A stretch of DNA of 64,000 nucleotides, taken from Ailurus styani. Its lineage: Eukaryota > Chordata > Mammalia > Carnivora > Ailuridae. Below are positions 49,301-55,548 of this stretch, piece after piece. How positions within the stretch are numbered: position 1 is the stretch's first letter; the number at the start of each line of letters is the position of its first letter. The position numbers and the translations under genes were made by a program. The notes beneath the pieces are model-generated. The model searched no databases. It was given only the letters and a program-made list of their open reading frames with translations, and was not told the DNA's origin. The stretch is from contig LNAC01000276.1 of assembly GCA_002007465.1 (NCBI GenBank), forward strand, positions 4,360,002 to 4,424,001. Direction: 5' to 3'.

Positions 49301-49993
49301 GGGAAGGAAGATGCACAAAACAAGACGACGGTGAAATGAGAACCCTTTATGCTTTTTGGCCCAGATAGCACGAATTCTTAAAATGGCATCTCTCATCAAA
49401 TGTAGGCCCACTAAGCAATTTCCTGGTTACTCACCAGGTGGGAGTAACTCAGTCTTCCCACCCACTGGCCACTGGCTACGTGCTCTGGATGCTTCTCGGA
49501 GCCCAAGTCTAAACAATGACACAAGCCACAGTCACCACCTCCTTTGGGTTTTCCCTACAACGAACTCATCAGCTGAAGGAGAAGCAGAGAGGTAGGCGGA
49601 GGACCATTTTGTTTTAAGGTCAGAGGAGGGCCACATCCTGGCTGGGTACCTTCCCTCCAGCAAGGACAGGGGTGCAGGTCAGGAGCTCAGAGTGTGGGCC
49701 CCGCTGCTTCCGGGGAGAGGGAGGAAACAAGCCTGGCAAGGAGCGAAGACGCACGGGTTACGTCCCAACACTTGGTCCCTGCAGGGCTGCCCCGCCAGGT
49801 GGAGGCACTCACCGCGCTTGGGCTTGGGGAAGCTGTCATGCAGCCGGAAGACCACTTTCTCCACGAAGTGCTGGATTTCACATTGCTCGGGGCCACGGAC
49901 AAACACCATCCAATCGTGGGTGAACCCCTCCGTGGTGGGCTTCTTGCGCAGTTGGGCGCGGTGTCCCAGCTCTAACTTGACCTGGACAGTGCA
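269..49993 (-). CDS. MLLT1: MLLT1 (ENL) YEATS-domain chromatin reader, exons 2-8, partial at both ends
   Basis: ENL reads acylated histone H3 lysines in the nucleus and couples them to transcription elongation through the super elongation complex (AFF1/4, P-TEFb) and DOT1L. The CDS is join(complement) 49813-49993, 42308-42390, 14662-14805, 11022-11147, 6441-6995, 2256-2343, 269-377. Every junction has AG acceptor and GT donor, and the phases fit. Assuming the usual four-residue exon 1, the YEATS fold is residues about 5-138. It keeps F28, H56, S58, F59, S76, G77, Y78 and F81, the acyl-lysine pocket known in ENL. Residues about 183-367 form a long Lys/Ser/Pro-rich disordered part with basic nuclear-localisation-like runs. 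Residues 368-433 are Ser/Asp/Glu-rich. Start codon and C-terminal AHD (AF4/DOT1L-binding) are outside the readable sequence. The paralogue MLLT3 (AF9) is excluded: the disordered part lacks AF9's long poly-Ser tract and matches ENL. To R433 it is three residues shorter than human ENL as I remember it. Confidence 0.97.
378..2255 (-). other. MLLT1: MLLT1 intron 7
   Basis: This 1,878-nt GC-rich intron contains a 27-bp minisatellite at 632-739 and a reverse CTCF-like core at 1345-1361. I see no interspersed repeat. Long open frames on both strands follow from high GC and are not supported as genes. Confidence 0.85.
632..751 (+). repeat. 27-bp minisatellite in MLLT1 intron 7
   Basis: Four full units lie at 632-658, 659-685, 686-712 and 713-739, followed by a partial copy. 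The shared unit end is 'caggcctctggcc' or 'caggcctctgggc'. Units alternate between a 'ccctgcgc' type and a 'ctttgctcg' type, which gives a 54-bp higher-order period. Because 27 is a multiple of 3, the array creates repetitive open frames on both strands. Confidence 0.93.
2256..2343 (-). CDS. MLLT1: MLLT1 exon 7
   Basis: This 88-nt exon encodes SAQSSPSN, a Ser/Asp tract and FEPSQNHSQ, and ends one base into a Gly codon. The acceptor is cctgaag before TCTGCG and the donor is AAG/gtgtgtgg. The Ser run is coded by repeated TCC/AGC codons, so this is a place where slippage could change length. The product is a disordered acidic Ser-rich segment of ENL. Confidence 0.95.
3082..3098 (+). promoter_or_regulatory. 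CTCF-like motif, forward orientation
   Basis: The sequence GCCACCAGGGGGCAGTA matches the known CTCF core (CCACCAGGGGGCGC-type) at nearly every position. This is motif evidence only. Occupancy cannot be judged from sequence. Confidence 0.5.
6225..6310 (-). repeat. MIR SINE fragment
   Basis: 'ggggaaactgaggctta' followed by 'ttacacacagctcccaag' is the reverse complement of the MIR core (cctcagtttcc ... tgtgtgacc). It is an ancient mammalian tRNA-derived SINE, heavily decayed. Confidence 0.6.
6441..6995 (-). CDS. MLLT1: MLLT1 exon 6, disordered Lys/Ser/Pro-rich linker
   Basis: This 555-nt exon (185 codons, phase 0 at both ends) runs from [11 protein letters not shown] to DEASFKTE. It is the largest coding exon here. 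It encodes a highly charged disordered linker with [12 protein letters not shown], a run of seven prolines, and a basic KKPKK cluster suited to nuclear import. The acceptor is ggcatttcag and the donor GAG/gtgaggca. The proline run and the Ser run before [10 protein letters not shown] are shorter than in human ENL as I recall it, which accounts for the overall length difference. Several opposite-strand ORFs here are shadows of this biased composition. Confidence 0.97.
7495..7565 (-). repeat. L2/MIR3-like fragment
   Basis: 'gcatttattgagcacctgct' followed by 'aggcaccgtgc' matches the reverse complement of the L2/MIR3 3' end ('gcacagtgcctggca ... gtgctcaataaatg'). Confidence 0.5.
8839..8899 (+). 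repeat. 24-bp tandem repeat with palindromic unit
   Basis: Two copies of a 24-bp unit (8839-8862 and 8863-8886) are followed by a degraded third copy. Inside each unit gcacaggg-ac-ccctgtgc is an inverted repeat, so the array can form two tandem hairpins. Confidence 0.85.
11022..11147 (-). CDS. MLLT1: MLLT1 exon 5
   Basis: This 126-nt exon (42 codons, phase 0) encodes [20 protein letters not shown] through [12 protein letters not shown]. It follows the YEATS domain and begins the linker. The acceptor is tatcactag/GTG and the donor AAG/gttagtga. Confidence 0.96.
12077..12115 (+). repeat. (GA)n microsatellite
   Basis: A near-continuous GA dinucleotide run, purine-only on the plus strand, lies inside intron 4. 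Confidence 0.9.
13927..13970 (+). repeat. 12-bp GC-rich tandem repeat
   Basis: Three consecutive copies of gcctggcgggcY (13927-13938, 13939-13950, 13951-13962) are followed by a degraded fourth. Confidence 0.9.
14662..14805 (-). CDS. MLLT1: MLLT1 exon 4, end of YEATS domain
   Basis: This 144-nt exon (48 codons, phase 0) encodes [20 protein letters not shown], then [17 protein letters not shown] and RYKLLMAGG. These are the last beta strands and C-terminal helix of the YEATS domain. The acceptor is ttgttgaag/GAGGAG and the donor GGG/gtgagtgc. The intron upstream (intron 3) is the largest in the window. Confidence 0.97.
15470..15938 (+). repeat. L1 3'-end relic, GC-shifted
   Basis: The order of landmarks follows an L1 3'UTR: 'caaccccagtgtccac', 'ggatgaacgggtcaac', 'tctcagccacgaagagg', then a terminal 'ggaatgttctagaatcag' block. 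Many positions that are A/T in typical L1 3' ends are G/C here. Confidence 0.65.
15955..16152 (-). mobile_element. CAN-SINE, minus strand
   Basis: A T-rich tail (plus strand 'aaagattttatttattta') is followed by the reversed body and the tRNA-derived head ending 'gagccacccaggcgcc'. It is flanked by a 16-bp target-site duplication, gaatttgtacgctttc (15939-15954) and gaatttggacgctttc (16153-16168), with one mismatch. Confidence 0.96.
17567..17773 (+). mobile_element. CAN-SINE, plus strand
   Basis: The tRNA-like head 'cctgggtggctcagctgg' leads to a CT-rich body and an 'aaataaataaataaat' tail. The target-site duplication is gaacaagtccag (17555-17566) versus gaacaagcccag (17774-17785). Confidence 0.95.
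17893..18096 (+). mobile_element. CAN-SINE with mustelid-style body
   Basis: This full-length element runs from the 'cacctgggtggctcagtggg' head through 'ctacttgtgatctc' to 'aataaataaaatcttt'. The flanking A-rich duplication 'aaaaaacccac' appears before it (about 17879-17892) and after it (about 18097-18110). It lies 120 bp downstream of another CAN-SINE. Confidence 0.95.
19365..19490 (-). repeat. MIR-like fragment
   Basis: 'taagcactgaaca', 'cccacttcccagacgcagaa' and 'gagctgcctggtgccaca' follow the order of the reverse-complement MIR consensus (counterpart of 'ccccattttacagatgagga'). It is highly diverged and GC-shifted. Confidence 0.5.
20436..20482 (+). repeat. (GA)n microsatellite
   Basis: An imperfect GA run with interspersed gata and gatg units. 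Confidence 0.9.
21190..21320 (-). repeat. MIR SINE fragment
   Basis: 'aagaggaaactgaggtttgg' followed by 'catttgtcaaggcca' matches the reverse-complement MIR core. Confidence 0.6.
21401..21487 (+). repeat. 20-bp minisatellite
   Basis: Four exact-length 20-bp units (21401-21420, 21421-21440, 21441-21460, 21461-21480) plus a partial unit all start with the palindrome cccgggacgacag. Variants pair as types A-B-B-A (tggggca, cggggtg, cggggtg, tggggca). Because 20 is not a multiple of 3, the array is open in several frames, which explains the repetitive ORFs here. Confidence 0.94.
21980..22080 (+). repeat. MIR SINE fragment
   Basis: 'actcactgtgtgaccctgga' followed by 'tctctgagcctcagt' is the MIR core in plus orientation. 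Confidence 0.7.
24610..24890 (+). mobile_element. ERV1-type solo LTR relic
   Basis: The arrangement is that of a gamma-like retroviral LTR: a TATA-like 'cccataaaaacccc' near 24689, a pyrimidine-rich 'ggtcccctccctcctcggga' R-start region, 'cgctcaataactcttgcttt' carrying a polyadenylation-signal-like element, and a 'cctcttcattctttgaag' U5-like end. No internal gag-pol-env region is seen. Exact ends and family are uncertain. Confidence 0.6.
25085..25970 (+). repeat. L1 3'-end relic with telomere-like insert
   Basis: 'ggcactgctggtgggaatg', 'accatatgatgcagcaattc', 'tggaatgtacactttcaatg' and 'atgaattatctggcatgtga' occur in the order expected of an L1 ORF2 end and 3'UTR, plus strand. A G/T-rich tract at 25256-25285 interrupts it. 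Confidence 0.85.
26125..26560 (+). repeat. L1 3'UTR relic, GC-shifted
   Basis: 'ttcacaatcagccagagcc', 'accataaaaaggaatgagct' and 'gtggttccatttctagga' mirror the L1 3'UTR landmarks. Many CpGs are present. Confidence 0.75.
26695..26883 (+). mobile_element. CAN-SINE with perfect 13-bp TSD
   Basis: The head 'gcgcctggggggctcagtcg' is followed by the body and an (AAT)n-expanded tail. The perfect target-site duplication aaatgacctagtg lies at 26682-26694 and 26884-26896. Confidence 0.96.
27233..27547 (-). mobile_element. MER2/Tigger2-like DNA transposon relic
   Basis: The right end read on the minus strand (gttgaccctggagcggcacg, then ggtttgaactgtgtgggtcc) matches the known MER2/Tigger2 terminus. 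The left end (gatgacccttggccaac) is the decayed opposite inverted repeat. It is about 315 bp with no transposase and is non-autonomous. Confidence 0.7.
28020..28755 (+). repeat. Probable L1 3'-end relic
   Basis: The stretch ends with 'tctctgcaattcttctctg', 'ttatttcaaaattaaatg' and a poly-A, resembling the 3' terminus of older L1 families. The upstream part is only weakly recognisable. Confidence 0.45.
28756..29570. other. Unassigned AT-rich stretch in intron 3
   Basis: I recognise no coding exon or repeat family in this AT-rich sequence. It may be anciently decayed transposon or unique intronic DNA. Confidence 0.4.
29575..30480 (+). repeat. L1 ORF2 end and 3'UTR, interrupted by a SINE
   Basis: 'ttacacaactcaacaacc', 'aaaatgggcaaaagactt', 'gctggtgggaacataaaatg' and 'ggtgaattttctgttctatg' are in the expected L1 order. 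The element at 29946-30057 is inserted inside it. Confidence 0.85.
29946..30057 (+). mobile_element. Short tRNA-derived carnivore SINE
   Basis: The head 'gcgcctggctggctcggctg' is followed by the B-box-like 'gagtttgagccccacg' and a GA-rich tail. The TSD aaagttaaaca lies at 29935-29945 and 30058-30068. It lacks the long CT-rich body of the other CAN-SINEs. Confidence 0.9.
30890..31600 (+). repeat. L1 ORF2 fragment (reverse transcriptase region)
   Basis: The plus-strand translation from 30898 contains [20 protein letters not shown] and [14 protein letters not shown], typical of L1 ORF2 just before the RT catalytic region. Frameshifts and a (CA)n insertion follow, so it is a dead relic. It stops at about 31600, where LTR-like DNA starts. 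Confidence 0.9.
31264..31308 (+). repeat. (CA)n microsatellite
   Basis: About 22 uninterrupted CA units inside the L1 relic. Such a length is normally highly variable. Confidence 0.97.
31590..31999 (+). mobile_element. Possible LTR relic
   Basis: 'agaagtgtagctctttctgc', 'ccacgggtcctgtccctgtg', 'ctaagctgcacc' and 'aagtctttcttggccactgc' resemble an ERV LTR R-U5 region as I remember it. It sits between two L1 pieces. Boundaries and family are unsure. Confidence 0.45.
32000..32870 (+). repeat. L1 3'UTR fragments
   Basis: 'aaaacagcacggtggttcct', 'ggatatataccccgaag' and 'cgtccatgtgtgtgagc' mark an L1 3' end. From about 32590 a second piece repeats the ORF2-end signals. Confidence 0.8.
33108..33180 (+). 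mobile_element. Tiny 5'-truncated carnivore L1 3' end
   Basis: 'ttatacacccgaaactaatg' followed by 'aattgaatttaaataaaa' is the terminal piece of a carnivore L1, only about 70 bp long. It is inserted in the older L1 with a likely aaaagatta duplication on both sides. Confidence 0.6.
34166..34350 (+). mobile_element. CAN-SINE, plus strand
   Basis: The head 'cgcctgggtggctcagtcag' leads through the body to a 'caaatgaataaaatctttt' tail. The next SINE is inserted in this tail. Confidence 0.95.
34354..34635 (-). mobile_element. CAN-SINE, minus strand, broken by a single N join
   Basis: The TSD gaataaaatctttt (34340-34353) versus ggataaaatctttt (34636-34649) shows insertion into the tail of the preceding SINE. 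At 34509 an isolated N splits the element. The bases after N re-enter about 55 bp earlier in the SINE with several differences, so two versions are spliced together. Confidence 0.93.
34677..34856 (+). mobile_element. CAN-SINE, plus strand
   Basis: The TSD is tttacagcaatca (34664-34676) versus tttacaacaatca (34857-34869). It is the third SINE in a 700-bp cluster. Confidence 0.95.
35401..35595 (+). mobile_element. CAN-SINE, plus strand
   Basis: The head 'cacctgggtggctcagtggg' leads through the body with 'gcctactggtgacctgtc' to 'aaataaataaataaaatctt'. A short gacaaagg duplication flanks it (35393-35400 and 35596-35603). It lies inside the long L1. Confidence 0.93.
36880..37620 (+). mobile_element. 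ERV-type LTR relic
   Basis: The sequence contains 'tgccaatgatttgaatcaat', 'cctccataaaaacccaaaac' (TATA-like), 'gagttttctgagcggttcta' and 'gggggtcgtgggaactc', the order of an old mammalian ERV LTR. There are no internal retroviral genes. I am confident of the LTR type but not of the family name. Confidence 0.6.
37971..38174 (-). mobile_element. CAN-SINE, minus strand
   Basis: A poly-T and 'aagattttatttattcattt' tail leads to the reversed body and 'gagccacccaggcgcc' head. The TSD is gaggccgttttct (37958-37970) versus gaggccgctttct (38175-38187). Confidence 0.96.
40405..41020 (+). repeat. L1 3'UTR relic
   Basis: 'gtccatcgatggatgaatgg', 'taagtgaaataagccagaca' and 'gatggatgtgttagtgaact' are in L1 3'UTR order. 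A short degenerate gggcttggga repeat (about 40498-40545) replaces expected L1 sequence. Confidence 0.85.
41389..41705 (+). mobile_element. MaLR (MLT1-like) solo LTR
   Basis: 'ctatggtctggatgtgtctt', 'gaaggtgattaggtcctggg', 'tataagagacccca', 'acatgaggacatagcaagaa', 'tgtttataagccccccagtc' and 'agcccagatgga' are the successive hallmarks of an MLT1-class LTR. It is complete in outline with no internal region. Confidence 0.85.
42308..42390 (-). CDS. MLLT1: MLLT1 exon 3, YEATS core
   Basis: This 83-nt exon encodes [20 protein letters not shown] then IEVYFKNK, with the first Val codon split across the junction with exon 2. It carries S76, G77, Y78 and F81 of the acyl-lysine-binding pocket. The acceptor is ttctttttag/TGTGC and the donor AAG/gtaggacc. 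It lies between intron 3 and intron 2. Confidence 0.97.
43942..44317. repeat. 187-bp direct duplication around a single N
   Basis: 43942-44128 and 44131-44317 align without gaps over 187 bases and differ at four transitions that I can see. The lone N at 44129 lies at the join, so this looks like an unmerged haplotype overlap and not a biological tandem repeat. Confidence 0.93.
45073..45307 (+). mobile_element. CAN-SINE with (GAAA)n/(GGAA)n tail
   Basis: The head 'gcacctaggtggctcaggtg' leads through the body to a poly-A expanded into gaaa and ggaa repeats (about 45265-45306). The perfect 10-bp TSD ggaataattt lies at 45063-45072 and 45308-45317. Confidence 0.95.
45590..45740 (-). repeat. L2/MIR-like fragment
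   Basis: 'aaagcacctactgggtacca', 'ggcaccgttcatgcacttta' and 'tttctattttacatacga' follow the reverse-complement L2/MIR 3' pattern. Confidence 0.6.
46795..46890 (-). repeat. L2-like fragment
   Basis: 'cattcactcactcaataaat' followed by 'taagcacctactgtatcc' resembles the reverse complement of the L2 3' end. Confidence 0.5.
48723..49032 (+). mobile_element. CAN-SINE, filled allele interrupted by its own empty-site allele
   Basis: The SINE head and body occupy 48723-48847 and the A-rich tail 49011-49032. The TSD aagaaattctttactgga is present at 48705-48722 and 49033-49050. Between single Ns at 48848 and 49010 lies 48849-49009, which repeats the left flank, one copy of the TSD and the right flank with no SINE. 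That block is the pre-insertion allele. Confidence 0.92.
49813..49993 (-). CDS. MLLT1: MLLT1 exon 2, N-terminal YEATS segment
   Basis: This 181-nt exon begins in phase 0 at Cys5 ([20 protein letters not shown]) and ends with one base of Val65. It carries F28, then H56, S58 and F59 in LHDSFPKP, which line the acyl-lysine channel in ENL. The acceptor is tttctccctccag/TGC and the donor CGCG/gtgagtgc. A phase-0 acceptor here fits the known MLLT1 design, in which exon 1 contributes only the first four codons. Confidence 0.97.
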
Positions 49994-50239
49994 CTGGAGG
50001 GAGAAAGAGACCAGCACGGGTCAGTGAGAAGCCCAGAGCAGGGGACCGCAAGCCGTCCCGCCCCATCGCCTACAGAGCACGGTCAACGCTGGCCGCAGGA
50101 CGACTCTCGAGCATCGCCAGCCATAGGACTCTCGACCCACAGCCAGAGTGCAAACAGCCTCCCTGTACTTTTTCTGGACCAGACGCCGTGCGAGCAGCTG
50201 GTCAGACCTGCTCCCCAGCCTGCCCACCGGAGGCCCTGC

Positions 50240-50560
50240 GTTTCCTCCGTCCTCACCCTCATCCTCTGCTCAGCCGGACAACCTCCCCGCTGTTCCTCCG
50301 GCAAGCCCTGCTCATTCCCATCTCGGAGCCTCGGCACCTGCGGTTCCCTCTGCCTTGGGTGCTCTTTCCCTAGGCCCTTCCACAGCTGGCTCATTCCTGT
50401 CACTGAAGTCTCGGCTTGAGCGTCACCTCCTCTGGGAAGAACCCCCGGCCACCCGGTCTGAAAGCACCCACCACCATCCCCGTCGCTCTGTGTCACATCC
50501 TATGTTCTCAGCATCTGTCACTGCTGGAACTCATCGGCTCACGATCTGTTGGCTCGGCTC
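50240..50560 (+). repeat. L2 LINE 3'-end relic
   Basis: 'ctgcggttccctctgccttg', 'gtcacctcctctgggaagaa', 'ctctgtgtcacatcctatgt' and 'actcatcggctcacgatctg' follow the L2 3' consensus order. It is GC-shifted. Confidence 0.6.
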
Positions 50561-51369
50561 GGGCGTCTGACTCTTGGGGGCAGCTCCCTGTCCAGAGCTG
50601 GAATCCTCACCAAGAGCTCTCTGAATACATCTCCCAGTGTGACCCACAGTGCAGTTCCTTCATTCTGCAGATGAGGGATCGGAGGCCCTGGGACTGGGCG
50701 GCTAAGCAGCACACCGTCAGCTGCTAGGGAGCAAGGCCCAGATCCAAGCACAGGTGTGTCCCCTGAGGACCTGCTCCCTGAGCTCCTCTGCCGCCTGGCC
50801 TCCCTGGTCAAGTCACCCAAGCTCCTCCGTGAAAGCGTGGTTCCCGCTCCTCTGTCTCGTGGGAGGCCTCTGGAGAGCAGAGACCCTCGGGGTCACCTGA
50901 GTCCACACAAACACTGACTCTCAGTTTCAAAGGCAGAATGGTGGTCTGCAGTGAGAGTGGGGGGGGGCCAGGATGAAGCCACCTGGGGGACGCCCCAGAA
51001 GCCAGGCTCCCTTCCTGACGCACGTGTGTGACATTGCGCCTGAAATGTGGGGTGGCTCGTGCCAGTTCCACTCCACTGGACAAGAAGCCGCAAAATGTTT
51101 ACGCCTAGCCGGGCCAAAACCACCGACGGGGAACCCACTGTAAACATCCACTCTGGTCCTAAGGTCCTCCCCTGGCTTCTCATAGATACAGCCTGACACC
51201 TAGTATCAAATGCAAGAATGTTACAAAGAAAGCAGAGGCCAAGTGGACACTTGTTCCCAAGTGCTGAGACAGCCAAGAACATGGTGCTGGTTGGCATGCG
51301 ACCCACACTTTCTCAGCAAAGTCTCCTTCCAAAGAACCACCCTCCCTGCCACCCACCAGAGCCCCCCTT

Positions 51370-51640
51370 TCTCCCCAGCTACCTTGTGTGTCCTCCTGCC
51401 TCTTCTGTGACCCCTCATCCCCCACCCCCCGCCGGGGAGCAGATCCCCGCACCGGCGCCCGGCATCCTCCCTCCTTGTGCTCTCGGTCACTGCCAGGAAA
51501 GCAGGACAGACACAAACGATCGCTCCCAAGTTCAGCTTTCCATGGCTCGCCACTCCCTCGGAATAAAGTCCAAACGCCTCAGCACACCTCCCGTCTCCCA
51601 CCTGTGTGTTTCCTCAAGTCCAAGATGCTCTTCGTCTCTC
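51370..51640 (-). repeat. Decayed L2-like fragment
   Basis: 'aataaagtccaaacgcctca' and 'tccctcggaataaagtcc' resemble L2/L1M-type decay products. Assignment and strand are tentative. Confidence 0.35.
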
Positions 51641-52418
51641 ACTTTTTAAGCTTTCTGAAGTCAGAGCACGTCTTGCCATTGACATGTAGGTTTTCTGTGT
51701 TGAGTGGCGCATGCGCACACAACCACATGAGCCATCCCCAAGCTGGTGGCTTGCCTTGGAGGCTCCGTGGCAGTCTGGGTATGACCCCTTCCACAGCACC
51801 CACTTCATCACCCCCCTGCCCCTTGGCTGCTCACTGCTGCCTCCTCAGGAACCACAGCTAACTGGTCCTTTTGCTTCCATCTTGTAACCCCCATACGCGA
51901 GGCATCAATAATACGAGAGATAATTTAAACTAGAGAGCCTTCCTAGATCAGCAAATTCTAAGTGGTGCTTTCCAAGAGGGAAGGGCCAATAAGGACACTG
52001 ATAAGGACAGGGTGGGCCCCAGTGTATGGAAGGGCTAGTGGGAGGCTCTGCGCACTTAGCCAGCCGACTGTAAACCACAGAGTAGGAGGTTCCCGGCACG
52101 GGATCAGTCACTGTGGGGCTCCACAGGGAACGCAGCGGCTCGCTAGGTCCCGGGCCACTGGAGGGACAAGTGGGGATCAGGATGGAGCATTTAGATTCCC
52201 CACAGCAGAAATGACAGCCGATTGTAAGCAGATGATGGATGCGAGGAAACAGCATCTGAGTCAAAATTCCCCGGCAATTGTATACAGTTTAGGCTGAAGA
52301 CAGAAGAGGACAGACAAACAACAGCCCTGCTACGAGGCAACTAGAGGGAGTGGCTGGAAAAGGAGATTTAGTCGAGTCTGAAATGAGAGAACTGGCCAGG
52401 CTTAAGAGTGGGTGGAGG

Positions 52419-52538
52419 AGCGCCTGAGTGGCTCAGCGGGTAGAGCATGTGGCTCTTGATCAAGGAGCTGTGAGTTCGAGTCCCCCACTGGGTATAGAGA
52501 CGACGTAAATAAGAAATGAATTAATTAAAAAAAAAAAA
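52419..52538 (+). mobile_element. Short tRNA-derived carnivore SINE
   Basis: The tRNA-like head 'cgcctgagtggctcagcggg' with A-box and B-box-like 'gagttcgagtccc' is followed directly by an A-rich tail. The TSD is aagagtgggtggagg (52404-52418) versus aagagtggatagagg (52539-52553). It is not a functional tRNA gene: it lacks a proper acceptor stem and is flanked by a TSD. Confidence 0.9.
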
Positions 52539-54029
52539 AGAGTGGATAGAGGAGAGACAAGGAAGCTCAACCCCAGGACCCGGGGCACTGGGATGCTGCC
52601 AATGCCAAGAGGTGGCAGGGGTGCGGGGGAGGGGGACAGGGGACACTCCGGGGGGAAACACCACACCACAAGCTAGAGACGGGGGAGCAAACATCTGGAT
52701 AAACAAGTAATGCTCCACTCAGCCAGAGGCTTCCATCTGCAGAGCACCACACACGGGCCACGTTCCACAGAAATGAGCCTGACCCGTATTTACGTTACCC
52801 CAAGTGAGCTGTGACCCCCAGATGCCCTCACACGCAGGACAGAAACTCTGCGTTTCTCGGCCACCTGTCCTCACACCGAGAAATCGGGAGATTTTCCCTG
52901 GACTGCTGGGAGGGTCACAGGTGAACGAAACACACAGGATCAAAATCACACGCTGGCAAATGACTCTGACTCTTGGTTCTTCGCAGTTAAACTCCTCCGT
53001 CCCGAGAGGTCTCCCCAGACTCGGCCGTTCACCAACCCGGCTGCTCCCACTCCGGCTGCTTTCTCAGCAGTTCTGATTAGCTGGGGCTCCTACCCAGGGC
53101 ACACCAGGGGCAGGGCAGTTATTGTGAAAGAATGGAAGACCACAGTTCCATCGGAGAGGGAGAGAATGAAGCGCCAAAAAACCGCTCCCGAGGCCAAAGT
53201 AAACAGGAAGGTTGAGAAGCGGTGCTGGGTGATCGCTGCTGCTGGCAGACCGTGCCCAGAACTCTGCCCGGGCAGCATCTATGCCCCAGGGGCTGGCGCC
53301 AGCTCAGCCTCGACACCCCCCAGCCTTGAGGGCCCGACGACAGCAGACGCTGGTGCACTAAGGAGAGGAATGCTCCCCTCACCCACTGGCCCCGAGTGCT
53401 GGACTCTTTCAAGAAATAAAGATGGTGCAGTCACACAGATTCTGAGCCACTGTCTTAGAAAAGAAATCACCGATTCAGGAAGACATTCAAGCTACCTGAA
53501 CTGGAGACAGGCAAGAAACTGAGCTCTCCCCAGCTACTCCAACTTGTCAAGTCATGATAACTTATTAGTACAACTCAGCCAATTCCACCTTCAAGGGTTC
53601 TGCCCACACCCCCCCCCACCGCCCCCTGCCTTACTCCACCTGGACTCCTTCCCCACGCAGCAGAACCGAAGAACTGAAGTGAATCAGTTCGCTCGTTCCC
53701 CAGGAAGGGTGCCTAGCTTTGTAAAGAGGTCAAGTGTCAGTCAGGTTAAGCTTAGAAGAATGCACCTCGCTCGTCCCGCCTGCTGCTCGGAGGCGCTCTG
53801 CGCAACCTCCAGTGGGTGGCTGGAAGGAGCCTGAGGGCCCCAGCCTCAGTGCCAGCCATGTTCCAGAACCCTGGGAACCTTTCTGTCACCCACTCCCCCC
53901 TCCAAAAGCCGGAAGCAAAGGGGGAACATTCCAGGCCTGCCACAGAAAGAGTTCATTCACTATGTCACTTCTGGGAAATCATCTGGAAGACCCTCAGATG
54001 GAGATGGGAGCAGCTCTGGGGCCCTGAGG

Positions 54030-54046
54030 GCCATCAGGGGGCAGTC
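54030..54046 (+). promoter_or_regulatory. CTCF-like motif, forward orientation
   Basis: GCCATCAGGGGGCAGTC fits the CTCF core with the invariant AGGGGGC. It has the same orientation as the motifs at 3082 and 59957. Motif evidence only. Confidence 0.4.
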
Positions 54047-55336
54047 AGATTTGGGCTGAGGGCCTCAGCCGGGCGCTGCTCTCTCAGGATCAGCTGGAAC
54101 CCAAGGGTGGTAACCCCACGCCCTGCAATCCCGGCAAACAGCCCCTGGGGGGCACTTGTTCACAGAACAGTAGAGATCCCCCCAAGTGTGGACTCACATG
54201 GCCAACGCCTGGCAGAGTGAGCCAGCCTCCCTCCAACAGCTTCACTTCTTCAAAAGCTTTTCCTTATCGGATTCTTCCCGCGCCCCACGCACCCTGCCCG
54301 CGGCCTGGGCCCCCAAGAGCAGGTCTTTAACGAGTTGATCTGTAAGAGTTCCCCCGACTTCCTCGTGAGAATTCTCTTCAACAGATGCCCTTTCCTCTGG
54401 GAATGCATACTTTACCAAGCGGTATAATTATGCCTGGAGTTGGGCGACCGTAGCCAATTCCCTCAGCTACAACAATTCCCACCCCTCCCAGGAGGAGAGG
54501 ACACCGAAGAGCCTTTTCCCCTCGTCGGCCTAGACTGACCGTGCCAAGTCCAACTGGGTCTGGCACGGCTGCTGGCAACGTGGTCCACACATACGGAAAG
54601 TGGGAGAAGGTGCTGGTCCCACAGAGCGACAGCAGCACACGACCAAATAAAACACTCTTTGCAGAACGTTCTCCCCCCAGACTCAGCGGGGGTTCTCAAG
54701 AGCAGCCACTGGATCAGAACATGAGAGAGATGGGAACATGATGGATTTGCTCAGTGACCAAGCTCTCAAGCAGAAGACTGCCCACCCGGAGGTGGGGACA
54801 GAGCCAAAGGACCCCTCACAACCCCTCCACGGGGCCTTGGTCTTCTAACCAGGGACACATGGGCTGGATGGGGGAGGGTGGCCAGTACCTGGGCTCCTCA
54901 TCTGGCCTCGTCCCTTTGGCCCAGGGCATACGGTTAAGGACAAAGGGACAAGAGGGGGCTCGGTGAATTTCTCCCTGGAAACGAAGGATAAGTATGTAGA
55001 CTGTGAGAAGAGGCAACGACACCCTCAATCCTTAGTTTGCAGGTTCCCAGGAAGACTGACCCGTACCAGCCGGCCAGGGAGACTTGGACGGGGTTTATGC
55101 TGTATACGCGCACTGACATTCACGCCCACAGACAGGGAGATGGTACACCGGCTCTCCACAGAGTTCTCCAGGAAGCAGCGCTGGGAGATTTCTGAAGGAG
55201 CACAACTCTAACCAAGGCGTCCCTCTGCACGCCAGGTAGACCTGGTTACAAAGTAACTGATTCCTAGTTACTTGTATTCAACCAACAGTTGGCAAAGCTA
55301 AGTGCAAAACTTTGAGTTAGAAACTATGATGGATGT

Positions 55337-55548
55337 GGGGCGCCTGGGTGGCTCAGTCGGTTCAGCGTCCGACTCTTGATTTCAGCTTAGGTCATGATCT
55401 CAGGGTGGTGGGATCAAGCCCTGCAACGTGCTCCGTGCTCAGTGGGGAGTCTGCTTGAGGTTCTCTCTCCCTCCGCCCCTCCTCACCAGTTCACTCACTC
55501 TCATGCTCTTGCTCTCTAAAATAAATAAATCTTTAAAAAAAAAAGCGG
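55337..55548 (+). mobile_element. Older CAN-SINE, plus strand
   Basis: The head 'gcgcctgggtggctcagtcg' is followed by a more diverged body ('gactcttgatttcagctt') and an 'aaataaataaatcttt' tail. The divergence suggests an older caniform subfamily. A possible short TSD tatgatgg lies at 55325-55332 and 55562-55569. Confidence 0.93.

Larger units (their letters stand above)
42391..49812 (-). other. MLLT1: MLLT1 intron 2
   Basis: This 7,422-nt intron contains two CAN-SINEs, L2/MIR fragments and two assembly duplications marked by single Ns (44129; 48848 and 49010). A long plus-strand ORF across 43673-44734 results from the duplication and high GC. Confidence 0.85.

Noticed and set aside
52419..52490. 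tRNA gene
   Set aside because: Box A- and box B-like sequences exist, but the TSD and A-rich tail show it is a SINE head. The same holds for all CAN-SINE heads here.
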